In this document: positions 32,804 through 42,094 of the stretch, piece by piece | How positions within the stretch are numbered: the stretch's first letter is position 1 | How the letters are laid out: each line of letters begins with the position of its first letter | Assembly (NCBI GenBank): GCA_949288955.1 | Contig: CASEMS010000006.1 | Location: 1 to 53,770, forward strand | Direction: 5' to 3' | DNA length: 53,770 nucleotides | Origin: an uncultured Lentisphaeraceae bacterium | Lineage (GTDB): Bacteria > Verrucomicrobiota > Kiritimatiellia > RFP12 > DVOR01 | Made by a program: the position numbers and the translations under genes | Notes under the pieces: generated by a model | The model's database searches: none | Told to the model about the DNA's origin: nothing | The model's input: the letters and a program-made list of their open reading frames with translations, nothing else

Positions 32804-34632
32804 CACTTATCCTCCGAAGTACCCTTGAGCACGGCGATGAAGGCGGACTGCGGGACGTTGACGGTGCCGAACTCCTTCATGCGCTTCTTGCCTTCGGCCT
32901 GCTTCTTGAGCAGTTTCTGCTTGCGCGTGACGTCGCCGCCGTAGAGCTTGGCCGTTACGTCCTTGCGGAATGGCCGGATGTCCTCGCGGGCGATGATGGT
33001 GCGCCCAATGCAAGCCTGCACGGGGATCTTGAACATATGCGGCGGGATGGTCTCGCTCAGCGCCTTGCACATCTGCTTGCCGCGGGCGACGGCACGGTCG
33101 CGGTGCACCATGCAGGAGAAGGCGTCGACCGGTTCGCCGTTGAGGAGGATGTCCATGCGCACGATGTCGCTGGCCTGGTAGCCATGCGGCTCGTAGTCCA
33201 TCGAGGCATAACCGCGGGAGATGGATTTGAGGGTGTCGTGAAAGTCGATGAGGATCTCGTTGAGCGGCAGGACACAGGTGAGGATGACGCGCTGGGAGTC
33301 CAGCGTCTCCGTCCCCTCCACCACGCCGCGTCGCTCCATCACCAAGCGCATGATGTCGCCGATGCAACTGCTCATGGTGATGACACGCGCCTTGATCATC
33401 GGCTCCTCGATGGTCTCGATGCGCGTGGGATCGGGCAGCAGGACGGGGTTGTCGATCTCCTGCACCGTCCCATCCTTGAGCGTAACGCGGTAGACGACGG
33501 CGGGATGGGTGTTGATGATGTCGAGCTGAAACTCGCGGCGCAGACGCTCCTGCACCACCTCCATGTGCAGCAATCCCAGGAAGCCGCAGCGGAAGCCGAA
33601 ACCCAACGCCGCCGAGCTCTCGGCATGGAAGGTGAAGGCGCTGTCATTGAGGTGGAGCTTCTCCAACCCCGCCCGCACCTTGTTGTACTCATCGGTGCTC
33701 ACGGGATAGATGCCGCAGAAGACCGTCGGGTGGATCTCCTTGAAGCCGTGGAGCGGCGAGGTGGCGCCATCGCGCTGATTCGTCAGCGTGTCGCCCACCT
33801 TGATCTCCGCCGGATCCTTGATGGCACCCACGATGTAACCCACCTGGCCGGGCTCCAACAGATCCACCGGCTTCTGCGACGGCGAGAAGATGCCAACCTC
33901 CTTCACCGGCGTCGTCTGCCCCGTGGACATGAAGCGCAGCGTGTCCCCCGCCCGGATCGCCCCATCCACCACCCGCACATAGGTGATGACCCCGCGGTAG
34001 ACGTCGAAGACCGAGTCGAAGACCAGTGCGCGCAACGGCCCTCCCAGCCGTTCCGTCTTCGGCGGCGGCACCCGGCGCACGATCTCCTCCAGCACCTCCG
34101 GCACCCCCTTGCCCGTCTTCGCCGAAATCAACAGCGGCGGATCCACGGGAATCCCCAGCACGTCCTCGATCTGATGGATGACCCCCGGCACGTCTGCGCT
34201 CGGCAGATCCACCTTGTTCAGCACCGGGATGATCTCCAGGTTCGCGTCGATGGCCAGATAGGCGTTCGCCACCGTCTGCGCCTCCACCCCCTGCGCCGCG
34301 TCCACCACCAGGATGGCCCCCTCGCAGGCGCCCATCGCGCGGCTCACCTCATAGGCGAAGTCCACATGGCCGGGGGTGTCGATCAGGTTGAGACGATACC
34401 GTTCCCCATCCGCCGCGGTGTACTGCATGGTGACCGGATGGCTCTTGATGGTGATGCCGCGCTCCCGCTCCAAATCCATCGCGTCCAACGTCTGCTCCTT
34501 CAGCTGACGCGGGTCGATCGCCTTCGTCAGCTCCAGAATCCTATCCGAAAGCGTCGTCTTGCCGTGGTCGATATGCGCGATGATGCAAAAGTTGCGCGTG
34601 TGGGCCAAATCGTTCACAAAGTCACTGCTCAT
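32803..34632 (-). CDS. lepA: Elongation factor 4 (LepA)
   Basis: A 609-residue translational GTPase that can back-translocate ribosomes. G motifs are clear: AHIDHGKTTLSDR (G1), RGITIKSHPVT (G2), DTPGHVDF (G3), NKVDLPSAD (G4) and SAKTGKG (G5). The LepA-specific C-terminal domain is present with KLYGGDVTRKQKLLKKQAEGKKRMK. The start MSSDFVNDL is fixed by family alignment; an open frame continuing 3.3 kb upstream is antisense to another gene. The ATG lies 7 bp after a -10 box. Confidence 0.97.
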   Translation of the reverse strand: MSSDFVNDLAHTRNFCIIAHIDHGKTTLSDRILELTKAIDPRQLKEQTLDAMDLERERGITIKSHPVTMQYTAADGERYRLNLIDTPGHVDFAYEVSRAMGACEGAILVVDAAQGVEAQTVANAYLAIDANLEIIPVLNKVDLPSADVPGVIHQIEDVLGIPVDPPLLISAKTGKGVPEVLEEIVRRVPPPKTERLGGPLRALVFDSVFDVYRGVITYVRVVDGAIRAGDTLRFMSTGQTTPVKEVGIFSPSQKPVDLLEPGQVGYIVGAIKDPAEIKVGDTLTNQRDGATSPLHGFKEIHPTVFCGIYPVSTDEYNKVRAGLEKLHLNDSAFTFHAESSAALGFGFRCGFLGLLHMEVVQERLRREFQLDIINTHPAVVYRVTLKDGTVQEIDNPVLLPDPTRIETIEEPMIKARVITMSSCIGDIMRLVMERRGVVEGTETLDSQRVILTCVLPLNEILIDFHDTLKSISRGYASMDYEPHGYQASDIVRMDILLNGEPVDAFSCMVHRDRAVARGKQMCKALSETIPPHMFKIPVQACIGRTIIAREDIRPFRKDVTAKLYGGDVTRKQKLLKKQAEGKKRMKEFGTVNVPQSAFIAVLKGTSEDK

Positions 34633-34639
34633 GCCTCCC

Positions 34640-34648
34640 ATTTTACCA
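34640..34648 (-). promoter_or_regulatory. TGG-extended -10 promoter of lepA (leaderless)
   Basis: TGTGG-TAAAAT (TAAAAT at 34645-34640) then GGGAGGC and the lepA ATG. Transcription would begin at or within one base of the start codon. No -35 box is seen. Confidence 0.65.
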
Positions 34649-34676
34649 CAATCCGCCCCCACCCCGCCGCCGCGGG

Positions 34677-34705
34677 ATGACGGCGCGGGCGTAAAATGGT
34701 ATAGT
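34677..34705 (+). promoter_or_regulatory. Promoter of the GH2-like glycosidase
   Basis: ATGACG (34677-34682), 17 bp, then TATAGT (34700-34705) preceded by TGG. A leader of about 25 bases carries AAAGGAA before the ATG at 34735. Confidence 0.6.
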
Positions 34706-34734
34706 GGGCGCACAGACAGGAAAGGAACCCGGAC

Positions 34735-37700
34735 ATGAGAACGATCGTAGCCGTATGTTTTGCGGGATGTTTGGCGGCGTGCGCCTGGGCGGCGGCGCCG
34801 ACGATGGACTTGACTGGCACGTGGCAGGTGCGCCTGGGCGAGGCCGACCAACCCGTGGACGTCACCCTGCCCGGGACGCTCGGCGACGCCAAGCTCGGCC
34901 CCGCCGCGAAAAAGGCCGTCTACGGCGCACTCACCCCCCGCCACCAATACGTCGGCCCGGCCACCTACACGCGCACCGTCACCGTCTCCCCCGACATGAA
35001 AGGCGACTACGAGCTCTTTTTGGAGCGCGTGATGTGGAAGAGCACGGCCTCTTGGGACGGCACTCCGCTGGGCGAGTGCGACTCCCTGGCCACGCCGCAC
35101 GTCTACACCATCCCCGAGAACCTGCTGACCCCCGGCACGCACCGCCTCACCCTCACCATCGACAACTCCCTCATCCACCCCATCGGCGAGAAGAGCCATA
35201 GCTACGGCGACTCCATGCAGACCCGCTGGAACGGCGCCATCGGCCAAGTGGCCCTCCGCCCGCGCAACCCCCTGCGCCAGGTGCGCGTCTTCGCCCCCTT
35301 CGGCGACACCGTAACGCTCCGCCTCCCCGCCCTCAGCCACCCCGTCGCCGCCGATGCCACCGGCCCGACGCTTGGGGGCAAGCCCGTCGAGGCCTCCATC
35401 GAGGGCGTCCAGGCCGAGCGCGTCGCCGCCACCGCCGACAGCCTCACCCTGCGCGTGCCCGGCGCCAAGCCGTGGAGCGAGTTCGACCCGCAGCTCTACA
35501 CCCTCGTGCTGAAGTGCGGCGACCTGGAGCACCGCATCCGCTTCGGCTTCCGCTCCTTCGAGGTCAAGGGCCGCCAGGTCTACATGAACGGCCGCCCCTT
35601 CTTCGTCCGCGGCAACACCGAGAACTGCCACTTCCCCCTCACCGGCTATCCCGCCATGGACAAGGCCACCTGGCTGCGCCTCTTCTCCACCCTCAAGGCC
35701 CAAGGCGTCAACCAGATCCGCTGCCACACCTGGGCCGTCCCCCAGGCCGCCTTCGACGCCGCCGACGAGCTTGGCCTCCTCGTCTCCCCCGAGGTCGTCT
35801 GGATCGACGGTTGGATGGTGCGCGACCACAAGTACCTCAAAGGCCTCGGCAAGGGCCCCAAGGAGGTTGATGACTTCGTCCACAACGAGCTCTTCCGCAT
35901 CCTCGACGCCTACGGCAACGCCCCCTCCTTCTTCTCCCTCAGCGTCGGCAACGAGCTGGGCAGCTCCGACTTCAAGCTCCTCGGCAAATGGATGCAGGCC
36001 TGCAAGGCCTACGACGGCCGCCACCTCTACGCCGCCTCCTCCGCGCGCCAAATCTCCTCGGGCGACGACTTCTTCGTCACCCACAGCTACCCCGGCGTCG
36101 GCATGGTGCGCGAACGCCGCCGCGACGGCACCGACTGGGACTACGAGGACGTCTACTCCCGCACCAAGCTCCCCACCGTCGCCCACGAGATCGGCCAATG
36201 GCCCGTCTTCCCCAACTTCGCGCGCGAGATCCCCAAGTACACCGGCATCCTCCGCCCCTGGAACCTGGAGCAGCTCCGCGACGCCAGCGCCAAGGCCGGC
36301 GTCCTCCGCTTCAACGACGCCTTCGCCCGCGCCTCCCTCATGACCAACCGGCTCATGTACAAGGACGAGATCGAAAGCTTCCTCCGCACCCCCTCCTGCG
36401 CCGGCCTCCAGCTCCTCGGCGTGCAGGACTACTCCGGCCAAGGCGAGGCCCTCATCGGCTGGCTCGACTCCTTCTACGACGCCAAGCCCGGCGCCGAGCG
36501 CGCCGTCCCCGTCGCCGACTACTTCGCCCCCGTCGCCCACCTCGCCCGCTTCCCCAAATACACCTGGCGCGCCGACGAGACCTTCACCGCCAAGCTCGTC
36601 GTCCACAACTATGGCGACAAACCCCTCGAAGGCCCCTTCGCCTGGTCCATCCCCGCCCTCGGCCAAAGCGGCACCTTCTCCAAGCCCGTCCCCATGGGCA
36701 GCGTCACCGAGGTCGGCACCATCCGCGTCTCCCTCGCCAACGTGAAGGCCCCCGCCAAGATTGAGCTCCGCTTCGGCGACAACCGCTGGCCCCTCTGGGT
36801 CTACCCCGCGCAGATCGACGACGCCGTCCCCGCCGGCGTCCTCCTCACCGACTCCCCCGCCGAGGCCAAGGCCGCCCTCGCCAAAGGCGCCCGCGTCCTC
36901 CTCGACGCCCACGCCTGCCCCAACCCCAAAGCCACCCTCTTCTCCGCCTTCCGCCCCGTCTACTGGAGCACCACCTGGTTCCCCGGCCAGCGCAACATCA
37001 CCCTCGGCATGGTCGTGCAGGACAAGAGCCCCGCCTTCGCCGCCTTCCCCACCGAGGATTGGCAGGACTGGCAGTGGCAGCACCTCGTCAACGGCGCCGC
37101 CACCTTCCGCGTTACCGGCGCCACCCCCACCTTCACCCCCCTGGCCATGCCCATCGCCGACTTCCACAAGCCCGCCCTCGCCGCCCTCCTCTTCGAGACC
37201 GCCGTCGGCCCCGGACGCCTCCTTGTCTCCGGCATCGACCTCACCTCCAAACGCCCCGAGGCCCGGCAGCTCCGCCGCTCCCTCCTCGACTACGTCGCCT
37301 CCGACGCCTTCGCCCCCAAGGCCGACGTCGACCCCGCCGCCCTCTGGGGCCTCTTCAACGACATCCGCGCCAACCTCGCCCCCCGCCCCACGCAGTACAA
37401 AAACGCCGTCGCCTACGTCGAGTGCGCCGCCTTCCTCACCCAGGCCAACGCCGACGTCCCCTGGGACAAGAAACGCGACCGCGCCGAGCTCGTCTCCGGC
37501 GCCTACGCCCTCACCGGCCAAGGTGTCCGCACCTGGGCCGACAAAGACGGCAAATACTGGGTCGGCGAGGACATGACCATCACCCTCACCGGCTGCGCCA
37601 ACGTCCGCGGCAAGCTCCTCGTCCGCTTCCGCGACCCCAACAACAACCACCGCACCGCCAAAGGCACCTTCGACGGCAACCGCACCTTCGCCATCCCCCC

Positions 37701-37860
37701 CCACGCCAAAGCCAAAAACAACCCCGAGGGCGCCTACTGGCTCGAACTCCCCGTCGACATGGAAGACTTCCTCGACGGCAAGCTCGAACTCCGAATCCAA
37801 AAGGTCTCCGGCCCCAACTTCATGATCGACCGCCTCATCCTCATCCCCAACGAGGCCTGA
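34735..37860 (+). CDS. Secreted glycoside hydrolase family 2-like enzyme
   Basis: A 1041-residue exported glycosidase. The N-terminus MRTIVAVCFAGCLAACAWA has a lipobox-like LAAC, so it may be a lipoprotein. Domain order: GH2 sugar-binding jellyroll (residues 25-175, MDLTGTWQVRLG...), immunoglobulin-like domain (180-275), TIM barrel (from FRSFEVKGRQVYMNGRPFFVRG, 276-600), then beta domains. The acid/base candidate is E in SVGNELG and the nucleophile candidate E in TVAHEIGQWP, both at GH2 positions. Substrate is not predictable; host glycans or plant polysaccharides are likely. Codons are strongly C-ending, suggesting high expression. Confidence 0.85.
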   Translation: MRTIVAVCFAGCLAACAWAAAPTMDLTGTWQVRLGEADQPVDVTLPGTLGDAKLGPAAKKAVYGALTPRHQYVGPATYTRTVTVSPDMKGDYELFLERVMWKSTASWDGTPLGECDSLATPHVYTIPENLLTPGTHRLTLTIDNSLIHPIGEKSHSYGDSMQTRWNGAIGQVALRPRNPLRQVRVFAPFGDTVTLRLPALSHPVAADATGPTLGGKPVEASIEGVQAERVAATADSLTLRVPGAKPWSEFDPQLYTLVLKCGDLEHRIRFGFRSFEVKGRQVYMNGRPFFVRGNTENCHFPLTGYPAMDKATWLRLFSTLKAQGVNQIRCHTWAVPQAAFDAADELGLLVSPEVVWIDGWMVRDHKYLKGLGKGPKEVDDFVHNELFRILDAYGNAPSFFSLSVGNELGSSDFKLLGKWMQACKAYDGRHLYAASSARQISSGDDFFVTHSYPGVGMVRERRRDGTDWDYEDVYSRTKLPTVAHEIGQWPVFPNFAREIPKYTGILRPWNLEQLRDASAKAGVLRFNDAFARASLMTNRLMYKDEIESFLRTPSCAGLQLLGVQDYSGQGEALIGWLDSFYDAKPGAERAVPVADYFAPVAHLARFPKYTWRADETFTAKLVVHNYGDKPLEGPFAWSIPALGQSGTFSKPVPMGSVTEVGTIRVSLANVKAPAKIELRFGDNRWPLWVYPAQIDDAVPAGVLLTDSPAEAKAALAKGARVLLDAHACPNPKATLFSAFRPVYWSTTWFPGQRNITLGMVVQDKSPAFAAFPTEDWQDWQWQHLVNGAATFRVTGATPTFTPLAMPIADFHKPALAALLFETAVGPGRLLVSGIDLTSKRPEARQLRRSLLDYVASDAFAPKADVDPAALWGLFNDIRANLAPRPTQYKNAVAYVECAAFLTQANADVPWDKKRDRAELVSGAYALTGQGVRTWADKDGKYWVGEDMTITLTGCANVRGKLLVRFRDPNNNHRTAKGTFDGNRTFAIPPHAKAKNNPEGAYWLELPVDMEDFLDGKLELRIQKVSGPNFMIDRLILIPNEA

Positions 37861-37873
37861 GCCCCCACCCTTC

Positions 37874-37926
37874 ACCATCCCATCGCGGCGACGGTGCGCC
37901 CGTCGTCGCCGGGGATGGCATGGGAC
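37874..37926 (+). other. Hairpin after the GH2-like gene
   Basis: An imperfect stem built from CCATCCCATCGCGGCGACG and its partner CGTCGTCGCCGGGGATGG, loop GTGCGCC. No T-run follows, so it is at best a weak or Rho-assisted end for the gene stopping at 37860. Confidence 0.4.
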
Positions 37927-37954
37927 ACGGGCCCCATACGCACCCACAATCCGC

Positions 37955-38055
37955 GCCTCAGCCCCTGCCCCAAAGAGAATCAGCCGCCGACCCGAGGTGG
38001 ATCAGCGGCTAGCCCAAAGTGGATCGGCGGCTGACCCGAGGTGGATCAGCCGCGC
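37955..38055. repeat. 22-bp repeat array R6 (5 units)
   Basis: Units begin at 37955, 37977, 37999, 38021 and 38043. Cores TCAGCCCCTGC, TCAGCCGCCGA, TCAGCGGCTAG, TCGGCGGCTGA and a cut TCAGCCGCGC. Linkers are CCCGAGGT or CCCAAAGT. The array ends exactly where the A9 run of the PEP-CTERM terminator begins; it lies between convergent genes. Confidence 0.92.
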
Positions 38056-38086
38056 AAAAAAAAATCCCGGAAGCAGAGCTTCCGGG
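38056..38086 (-). terminator. Terminator of PEP-CTERM gene 3
   Basis: Stem CCCGGAAGC / GCTTCCGGG (38066-38074 with 38078-38086), loop of three, followed on the minus strand by ATTTTTTTTT. Confidence 0.9.
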
Positions 38087-38112
38087 TGTGGGGGCGAAAT
38101 TGGCAAAGGCCA

Positions 38113-38832
38113 TCAGGCGACGCGGCGGCGAAGCGCGAGGCCGACGGCGCCAAGGGCCAAGAGAGCCAGGGCCGTGGGTTCGGGGATGGGCGTGATGCCG
38201 AGCTCCTCGCAGGCGGAGAGGTAAAGGTCCTCGCTCTCGATGAAGGCGGAGTGGTCCTTCTTCTGGTCGTCCTGAAGGTAAATCGCCGCGATGTCATACC
38301 CTTCGCCTTGGTAGACGTCCAGATTGGAATTGGCCTCCAGCCACGTCCGCCCCCACAGCGTCTCCGAGAAGGAGTAGTCGTCGAGCACCTGCAAGGTCGC
38401 CCCGTTGACGCTCAGGCGGATGTCGTAGGTGTACGGGCCGCCACCGCTGGAACCGGAGACGCACGCCAAGGAGATGCCCACGACGTCCGTGGCGCCGGCC
38501 CGCGCCGCAATCTCGGAGGCAATCTTGCGCGAATCCCCAAGGCCGTTGTCCAAGCTGACCTCATAGAACCCATCCGCATTGACGCGGATGGCGACGTGGT
38601 GCCCGTTGTATTGGGTGGAATAGGAAGCGACGGAGCCGACCCCGACCGCCGAGCCATGCGTGATGGCGACGGCCAACGTGGAGGACTCGTTCTTGAACGG
38701 GCGCCATTGGTGACGCCCCGCCGAGGCGGTCTTTTCCTCGGAATAGTGGTTCCAGTCATAGGTGGCAGCCTCCACGGCGCCCAAGGCAAGGAGGGCGAGG
38801 GCGGCGGCCAAGGTGGTTCGGATGTTCGACAT
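38113..38832 (-). CDS. PEP-CTERM secreted protein 3 (paralogue of protein 1)
   Basis: A 239-residue exported protein. Signal peptide MSNIRTTLAAALALLALGAVEA. The body shares a plan with the protein at 13824-14582: HQWRPFKNESSTLAVAITHGS against HQFRPFMGESISFGLAVTYG, YEVSLDNG against YEVCLHG, and LYLSACEELGITPIPEP against FYLTACDRLGIKAIPEP. The tail is PEPTALALLALGAVGLALRR followed by RVA. The start at 38832 is chosen for the signal peptide; the longer frame adds residues with no export features. Function unknown. Confidence 0.88.
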   Translation of the reverse strand: MSNIRTTLAAALALLALGAVEAATYDWNHYSEEKTASAGRHQWRPFKNESSTLAVAITHGSAVGVGSVASYSTQYNGHHVAIRVNADGFYEVSLDNGLGDSRKIASEIAARAGATDVVGISLACVSGSSGGGPYTYDIRLSVNGATLQVLDDYSFSETLWGRTWLEANSNLDVYQGEGYDIAAIYLQDDQKKDHSAFIESEDLYLSACEELGITPIPEPTALALLALGAVGLALRRRVA

Positions 38833-38890
38833 AGTGGTTCTCCGACAGGGAATTGCGGCGAGCCGCGGCACCATTGCCACGACTGAACCT

Positions 38891-38920
38891 ATAGTACCAC
38901 CCCCTCTCCCATCCGGTCAA
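38891..38920 (-). promoter_or_regulatory. Promoter of PEP-CTERM gene 3 with G-rich spacer
   Basis: TTGACC (38920-38915), 18 bp, TACTAT (38896-38891) on the minus strand, with TGG before the -10. The spacer GGATGGGAGAGGGGGTGG is purine-only except one T pair, with an interrupted G-rich run rather than a pure tract. Confidence 0.7.
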
Positions 38921-38955
38921 TAGCGCATCCGGTTTGTTTTGCGTTAGGGGTGCGC

Positions 38956-38984
38956 TTGCGTGTTGGGGCCAGGTGTGGTAAGGT
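38956..38984 (+). promoter_or_regulatory. Promoter of the gltA operon
   Basis: TTGCGT (38956-38961), 17 bp, TAAGGT (38979-38984), preceded by TGTGG. The leader of about 40 bases carries GGAGAG upstream of the ATG at 39029. Confidence 0.65.
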
Positions 38985-39028
38985 TACGCGCGTTTTATTT
39001 GATAGGCTAGAACGGAGAGCGCGCAAGT

Positions 39029-40426
39029 ATGGTAACACGGAACAAGAAGGACTCCCCCGACACGCAGGCGGCCACGGCCCTCACGGCGGAGCAACTGCAA
39101 CGCTACGAAGGGTTGGCGCGGGCTTGCGCGCAGATCGACCCGGCGCTTTACCGCCGTTACAACGTCAAGCGCGGCCTGCGCAACGAGGATGGCTCGGGCG
39201 TGTTGGTGGGGCTCACGCGCGTCGGCTCCGTCCACGGCTATGTGGTGGACGAGAACGAGATCGTCCCCGTGCCCGGCAAGCAGTATTACCGCGGCGTGGA
39301 CGTGCAGGATTTGGTGCATGGCTTCCAGAAGGAGGGGCGCCCCGGCTTTGAGGAGACGGCCTACCTGCTGCTTTTCGGCACGTTGCCCTCCGGCCCCGAG
39401 CTGGCGGAGTGGAACGCGGTGTTGGACGCCAAGCGTTCCCTGCCCTATCTGCTTTTGGAGAAGATCATCCGCGAGCCGAGCCGCGACATCATGAACTCGT
39501 TGGCGCGCTCCGTGTTGGCGGCCTACAGCGACGACGAGACGCCCGACGCGGTGAGCATCCCGGCCGTGCTGCGCCAGAGCGTGGACTTGGTGGCGCGTTT
39601 CCCCGCGATGGCGGCCTATGCCTACCAGGCGAAGATGCATTATTACCACGGCGAATCGCTGTTCGTGCGCAACCCCGTGCCGGGCCGCTCGACCGCCGAG
39701 AACTTCCTGATGATGATGCGCGAGGACGCGGCCTACACCCCGCTCGAAGCCGAGCTGCTCGACCTCTGCCTGGTGCTCCACGCCGAGCACGGCGGCGGCA
39801 ACAACTCCGCCTTCACCACGCACGTCGTAACCTCCGCCGCCACCGACACCTACTCGGCCATTGCCGCGGCCATCCTCTCCCTCAAGGGCCCCCGTCACGG
39901 CGGCGCGAACCTGCGCGTCATGCACCAGATGGACGAGATCAAGGACGCCCTCCCCGACTGGGCCGACGAGGGCGCCATCGCCGACTACCTGCGCAAGATT
40001 CTCCGCAAGGAGGCGGGGGACGGCTCGGGCCTCATCTACGGCCTCGGCCACGCCGTCTACACGCTCTCCGACCCCCGCGCCCTCCTCCTGAAGGAAAAGG
40101 CCCGCGAGCTGGCCGAGACGAAGGACCGCATGGACGAGTTCCGCCTCTACGAGGCCATCGAGCGCCTCGGCCCCGCCGTCTTCAACGAGGGGCGCGAGAA
40201 GACCAAGGAACTCTGCGCGAACGTGGACTTCTACTCGGGCTTCGTCTACGACATGCTCAACATCCCCACCGACCTCTACACCCCCCTCTTCGCCATCTCC
40301 CGCGTGGTGGGTTGGTGCGCGCACCGCTTGGAGGAGTTGGTGAACGGCGGCCCCATCGTGCGTCCCGCCTTCAAGGCCGTCGGCAAGGCGCACCTGCCTT
40401 ACGTGCCGATGGAGGCGCGTGGGTGA
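39029..40426 (+). CDS. gltA: Citrate synthase
   Basis: A 465-residue citrate synthase. Catalytic His, His and Asp are visible in VLHAEHGGGNNS, YGLGHAVYT and NVDFYSGFVYDML. Other family motifs are GVDVQDLVHGF, ETAYLLLFGTLP, PGRSTAENFL and SLKGPRHGGAN. The length and N-terminal extension fit the type found in several anaerobes. In a fermenter it would feed glutamate synthesis through a partial TCA branch. First gene of an operon of five. Confidence 0.95.
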   Translation: MVTRNKKDSPDTQAATALTAEQLQRYEGLARACAQIDPALYRRYNVKRGLRNEDGSGVLVGLTRVGSVHGYVVDENEIVPVPGKQYYRGVDVQDLVHGFQKEGRPGFEETAYLLLFGTLPSGPELAEWNAVLDAKRSLPYLLLEKIIREPSRDIMNSLARSVLAAYSDDETPDAVSIPAVLRQSVDLVARFPAMAAYAYQAKMHYYHGESLFVRNPVPGRSTAENFLMMMREDAAYTPLEAELLDLCLVLHAEHGGGNNSAFTTHVVTSAATDTYSAIAAAILSLKGPRHGGANLRVMHQMDEIKDALPDWADEGAIADYLRKILRKEAGDGSGLIYGLGHAVYTLSDPRALLLKEKARELAETKDRMDEFRLYEAIERLGPAVFNEGREKTKELCANVDFYSGFVYDMLNIPTDLYTPLFAISRVVGWCAHRLEELVNGGPIVRPAFKAVGKAHLPYVPMEARG

Positions 40427-41499
40427 GCCTGCCCGCCCCCACCCTTCCCGCGGGGCCGGTGCTTGTTACGGGCGGCAGCGGCTTCCTCGGCATCAACCTC
40501 ATCCGTTGGCTCCTGACCCACGGCGCCACGGAGGTGCGCTCGCTGGACTTGGTGGGCTTCGATTACCCGGAGAAGACCGACCCCCGCCTCCGCGCCGTGG
40601 TGGGTGATGTGCGCGACCGCGCCACCGTCCGCGCCCTGATGGCGGGGTGTTGGGGCGTGGTTCATTGCGCCGCCGCGCTCCCACTCTGCACCGAGGCGGA
40701 AATCCGCTCCACCGACGTGGAGGGGGCGCGCGTCGTGGCCGAGGAGGCAAAGGCCGCCGGCGTGGCGCGGTTCGTCTACATCTCCTCCACCGCCGTCTAC
40801 GGCATCCCCGACCATCACCCCATCCATGAGGGCGACCGTCTGGAGGGCGTGGGGCCCTATGGCGAAAGCAAGATCGCCGCCGAGGGCATCGTCCGCGCCT
40901 TGGACGCGCCGGGCTTCGCCGTCTGCGTGCTGCGGCCCAAGAGCTTCGTCGGCCCCGAACGCCTCGGCGTCTTCGCCCTTCTCTACGACTGGGCCTACAC
41001 CGGCCACGGCTTCCCGATGATCGGCGACGGCCGCAACCGCTACCAACTGCTCGACGTGGAGGACCTCTGCGACGCCATCGGCTTGGCCCTCACGCACGCC
41101 GACGAGGCCGCCGTGCGCGACGTCTACAACGTCGGTGCGCGCCAGTTCGCCACCATGCGCGAGGATTGGCAGGCGGTGCTCGACGCCGCCGGCCACGGCA
41201 AGCGCGTCCGCGCCACCCCCGCCCGCCTCGTCATCGCCGCCCTCCGCGTCCTCGAAGCGTTCCGGCTCTCCCCGCTCTACCGCTGGGTCTACGAGACGGC
41301 CCCGCAGGACAGCTTCGTGAGCGTGGAGAAACTGTGCGGACGTCTGGGCTGGGAGCCGCGCTTCTCCAACCGAGACGCCCTTCTGCGCAACTACGCCTGG
41401 TACGTCGCCAACCTCGACCGCTTCCGCGGGCAGAGCGGCAAGACCCACCGTGTGCCGTGGAAGCAGGGCATCCTCGCGCTCGCCAAGCGTTTCTTCTGA
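40423..41499 (+). CDS. NAD-dependent epimerase/dehydratase
   Basis: A 358-residue extended SDR enzyme. The cofactor motif is VLVTGGSGFLGINLIRWLL, then DLVGFD, GDVRD, and the catalytic YxxxK in PYGESKIAAEG preceded by YISSTAVYG. The C-terminal substrate domain ends with GWEPRFSNRDALLRNYAWY. It probably acts on an NDP-sugar for envelope polysaccharides, but the substrate is not fixed. The GTG start overlaps the gltA stop (GTGA), indicating coupling. Confidence 0.88.
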   Translation: MSLPAPTLPAGPVLVTGGSGFLGINLIRWLLTHGATEVRSLDLVGFDYPEKTDPRLRAVVGDVRDRATVRALMAGCWGVVHCAAALPLCTEAEIRSTDVEGARVVAEEAKAAGVARFVYISSTAVYGIPDHHPIHEGDRLEGVGPYGESKIAAEGIVRALDAPGFAVCVLRPKSFVGPERLGVFALLYDWAYTGHGFPMIGDGRNRYQLLDVEDLCDAIGLALTHADEAAVRDVYNVGARQFATMREDWQAVLDAAGHGKRVRATPARLVIAALRVLEAFRLSPLYRWVYETAPQDSFVSVEKLCGRLGWEPRFSNRDALLRNYAWYVANLDRFRGQSGKTHRVPWKQGILALAKRFF

Positions 41500-41515
41500 T
41501 TCCCCGGGAGGTGCC

Positions 41516-42088
41516 ATGAGACTGATCCTCGACCGTTCCTCCGCGCGCACGCTCCTCGCCTTCGGCGGTGAGACGCTGGAGTTGGAGGGGCGCGACCCCA
41601 CGTGGTGCGCGGCCCTGCGCGGGCTCCTCGCCGGTCGCGCGCCCGACGCGCTGGCCGTGGGGCTCGGCCCCGGCTCCTTCGCGGGCGTGCGCTCGGCCAT
41701 CGCCTGCCTGCAAGGCATGGGGTTGGCGCTGGGCCTCCGCCCCTTGGGCTTCCCCTCCGCCGCGATTTGCGCCCTCGCCTCCGGCCTGCCCGAGGTAACA
41801 GTGGTGGGCGACGCCCGCCGCAACACGCTCTGGGCCGTCCGCTTCACGGTCTCGCCCGAGGCCATCACCCAGCAAGGCCCCTTCCACATCCTGGCGCGCG
41901 AACGCTTCGTGCCCGCCGCCGACATGGTGAGCCCCGATGCCGCGCGGCTGGCCGACTTCGGCCTCCGCCCCGTGACACCCACCGCCGACCTCCTCGCCGA
42001 GACCGTCCGCCGGCTGGGCGACGCGCTGACCGAGGATCCGACGCCCATCTATCTCCACCCCGCCGTGGGGGCCACGCCCGCGGAGTGA
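41516..42088 (+). CDS. tsaB: tRNA threonylcarbamoyladenosine biosynthesis protein TsaB
   Basis: A 190-residue protein of the TsaB/YeaZ family, partner of TsaD in making t6A37 in tRNA. GLGPGSFAGVRSAIACLQGMGLAL is the family hallmark, followed by VVGDARRNTLWAV. It is somewhat shorter than the E. coli protein (231), mainly at the N-terminus where the usual D-S-T-L start is replaced by LDRSSARTLLAF. ATG at 41516 follows GGGAGG. It supplies the precursor of the MtaB reaction encoded at 18262. Confidence 0.88.
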   Translation: MRLILDRSSARTLLAFGGETLELEGRDPTWCAALRGLLAGRAPDALAVGLGPGSFAGVRSAIACLQGMGLALGLRPLGFPSAAICALASGLPEVTVVGDARRNTLWAVRFTVSPEAITQQGPFHILARERFVPAADMVSPDAARLADFGLRPVTPTADLLAETVRRLGDALTEDPTPIYLHPAVGATPAE

Positions 42089-42094
42089 GCGCCC

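Noticed and set aside
37695..37702. C8 run in the GH2-like gene as a frameshift or phase-variation site
   Set aside because: The frame is intact, with sensible protein on both sides, and C-ending proline codons explain the run in this gene.
34633..37947. 3.3-kb open N-terminal extension of lepA
   Set aside because: LepA family alignment and a promoter set the start at 34632; the extension is antisense to the GH2-like gene.
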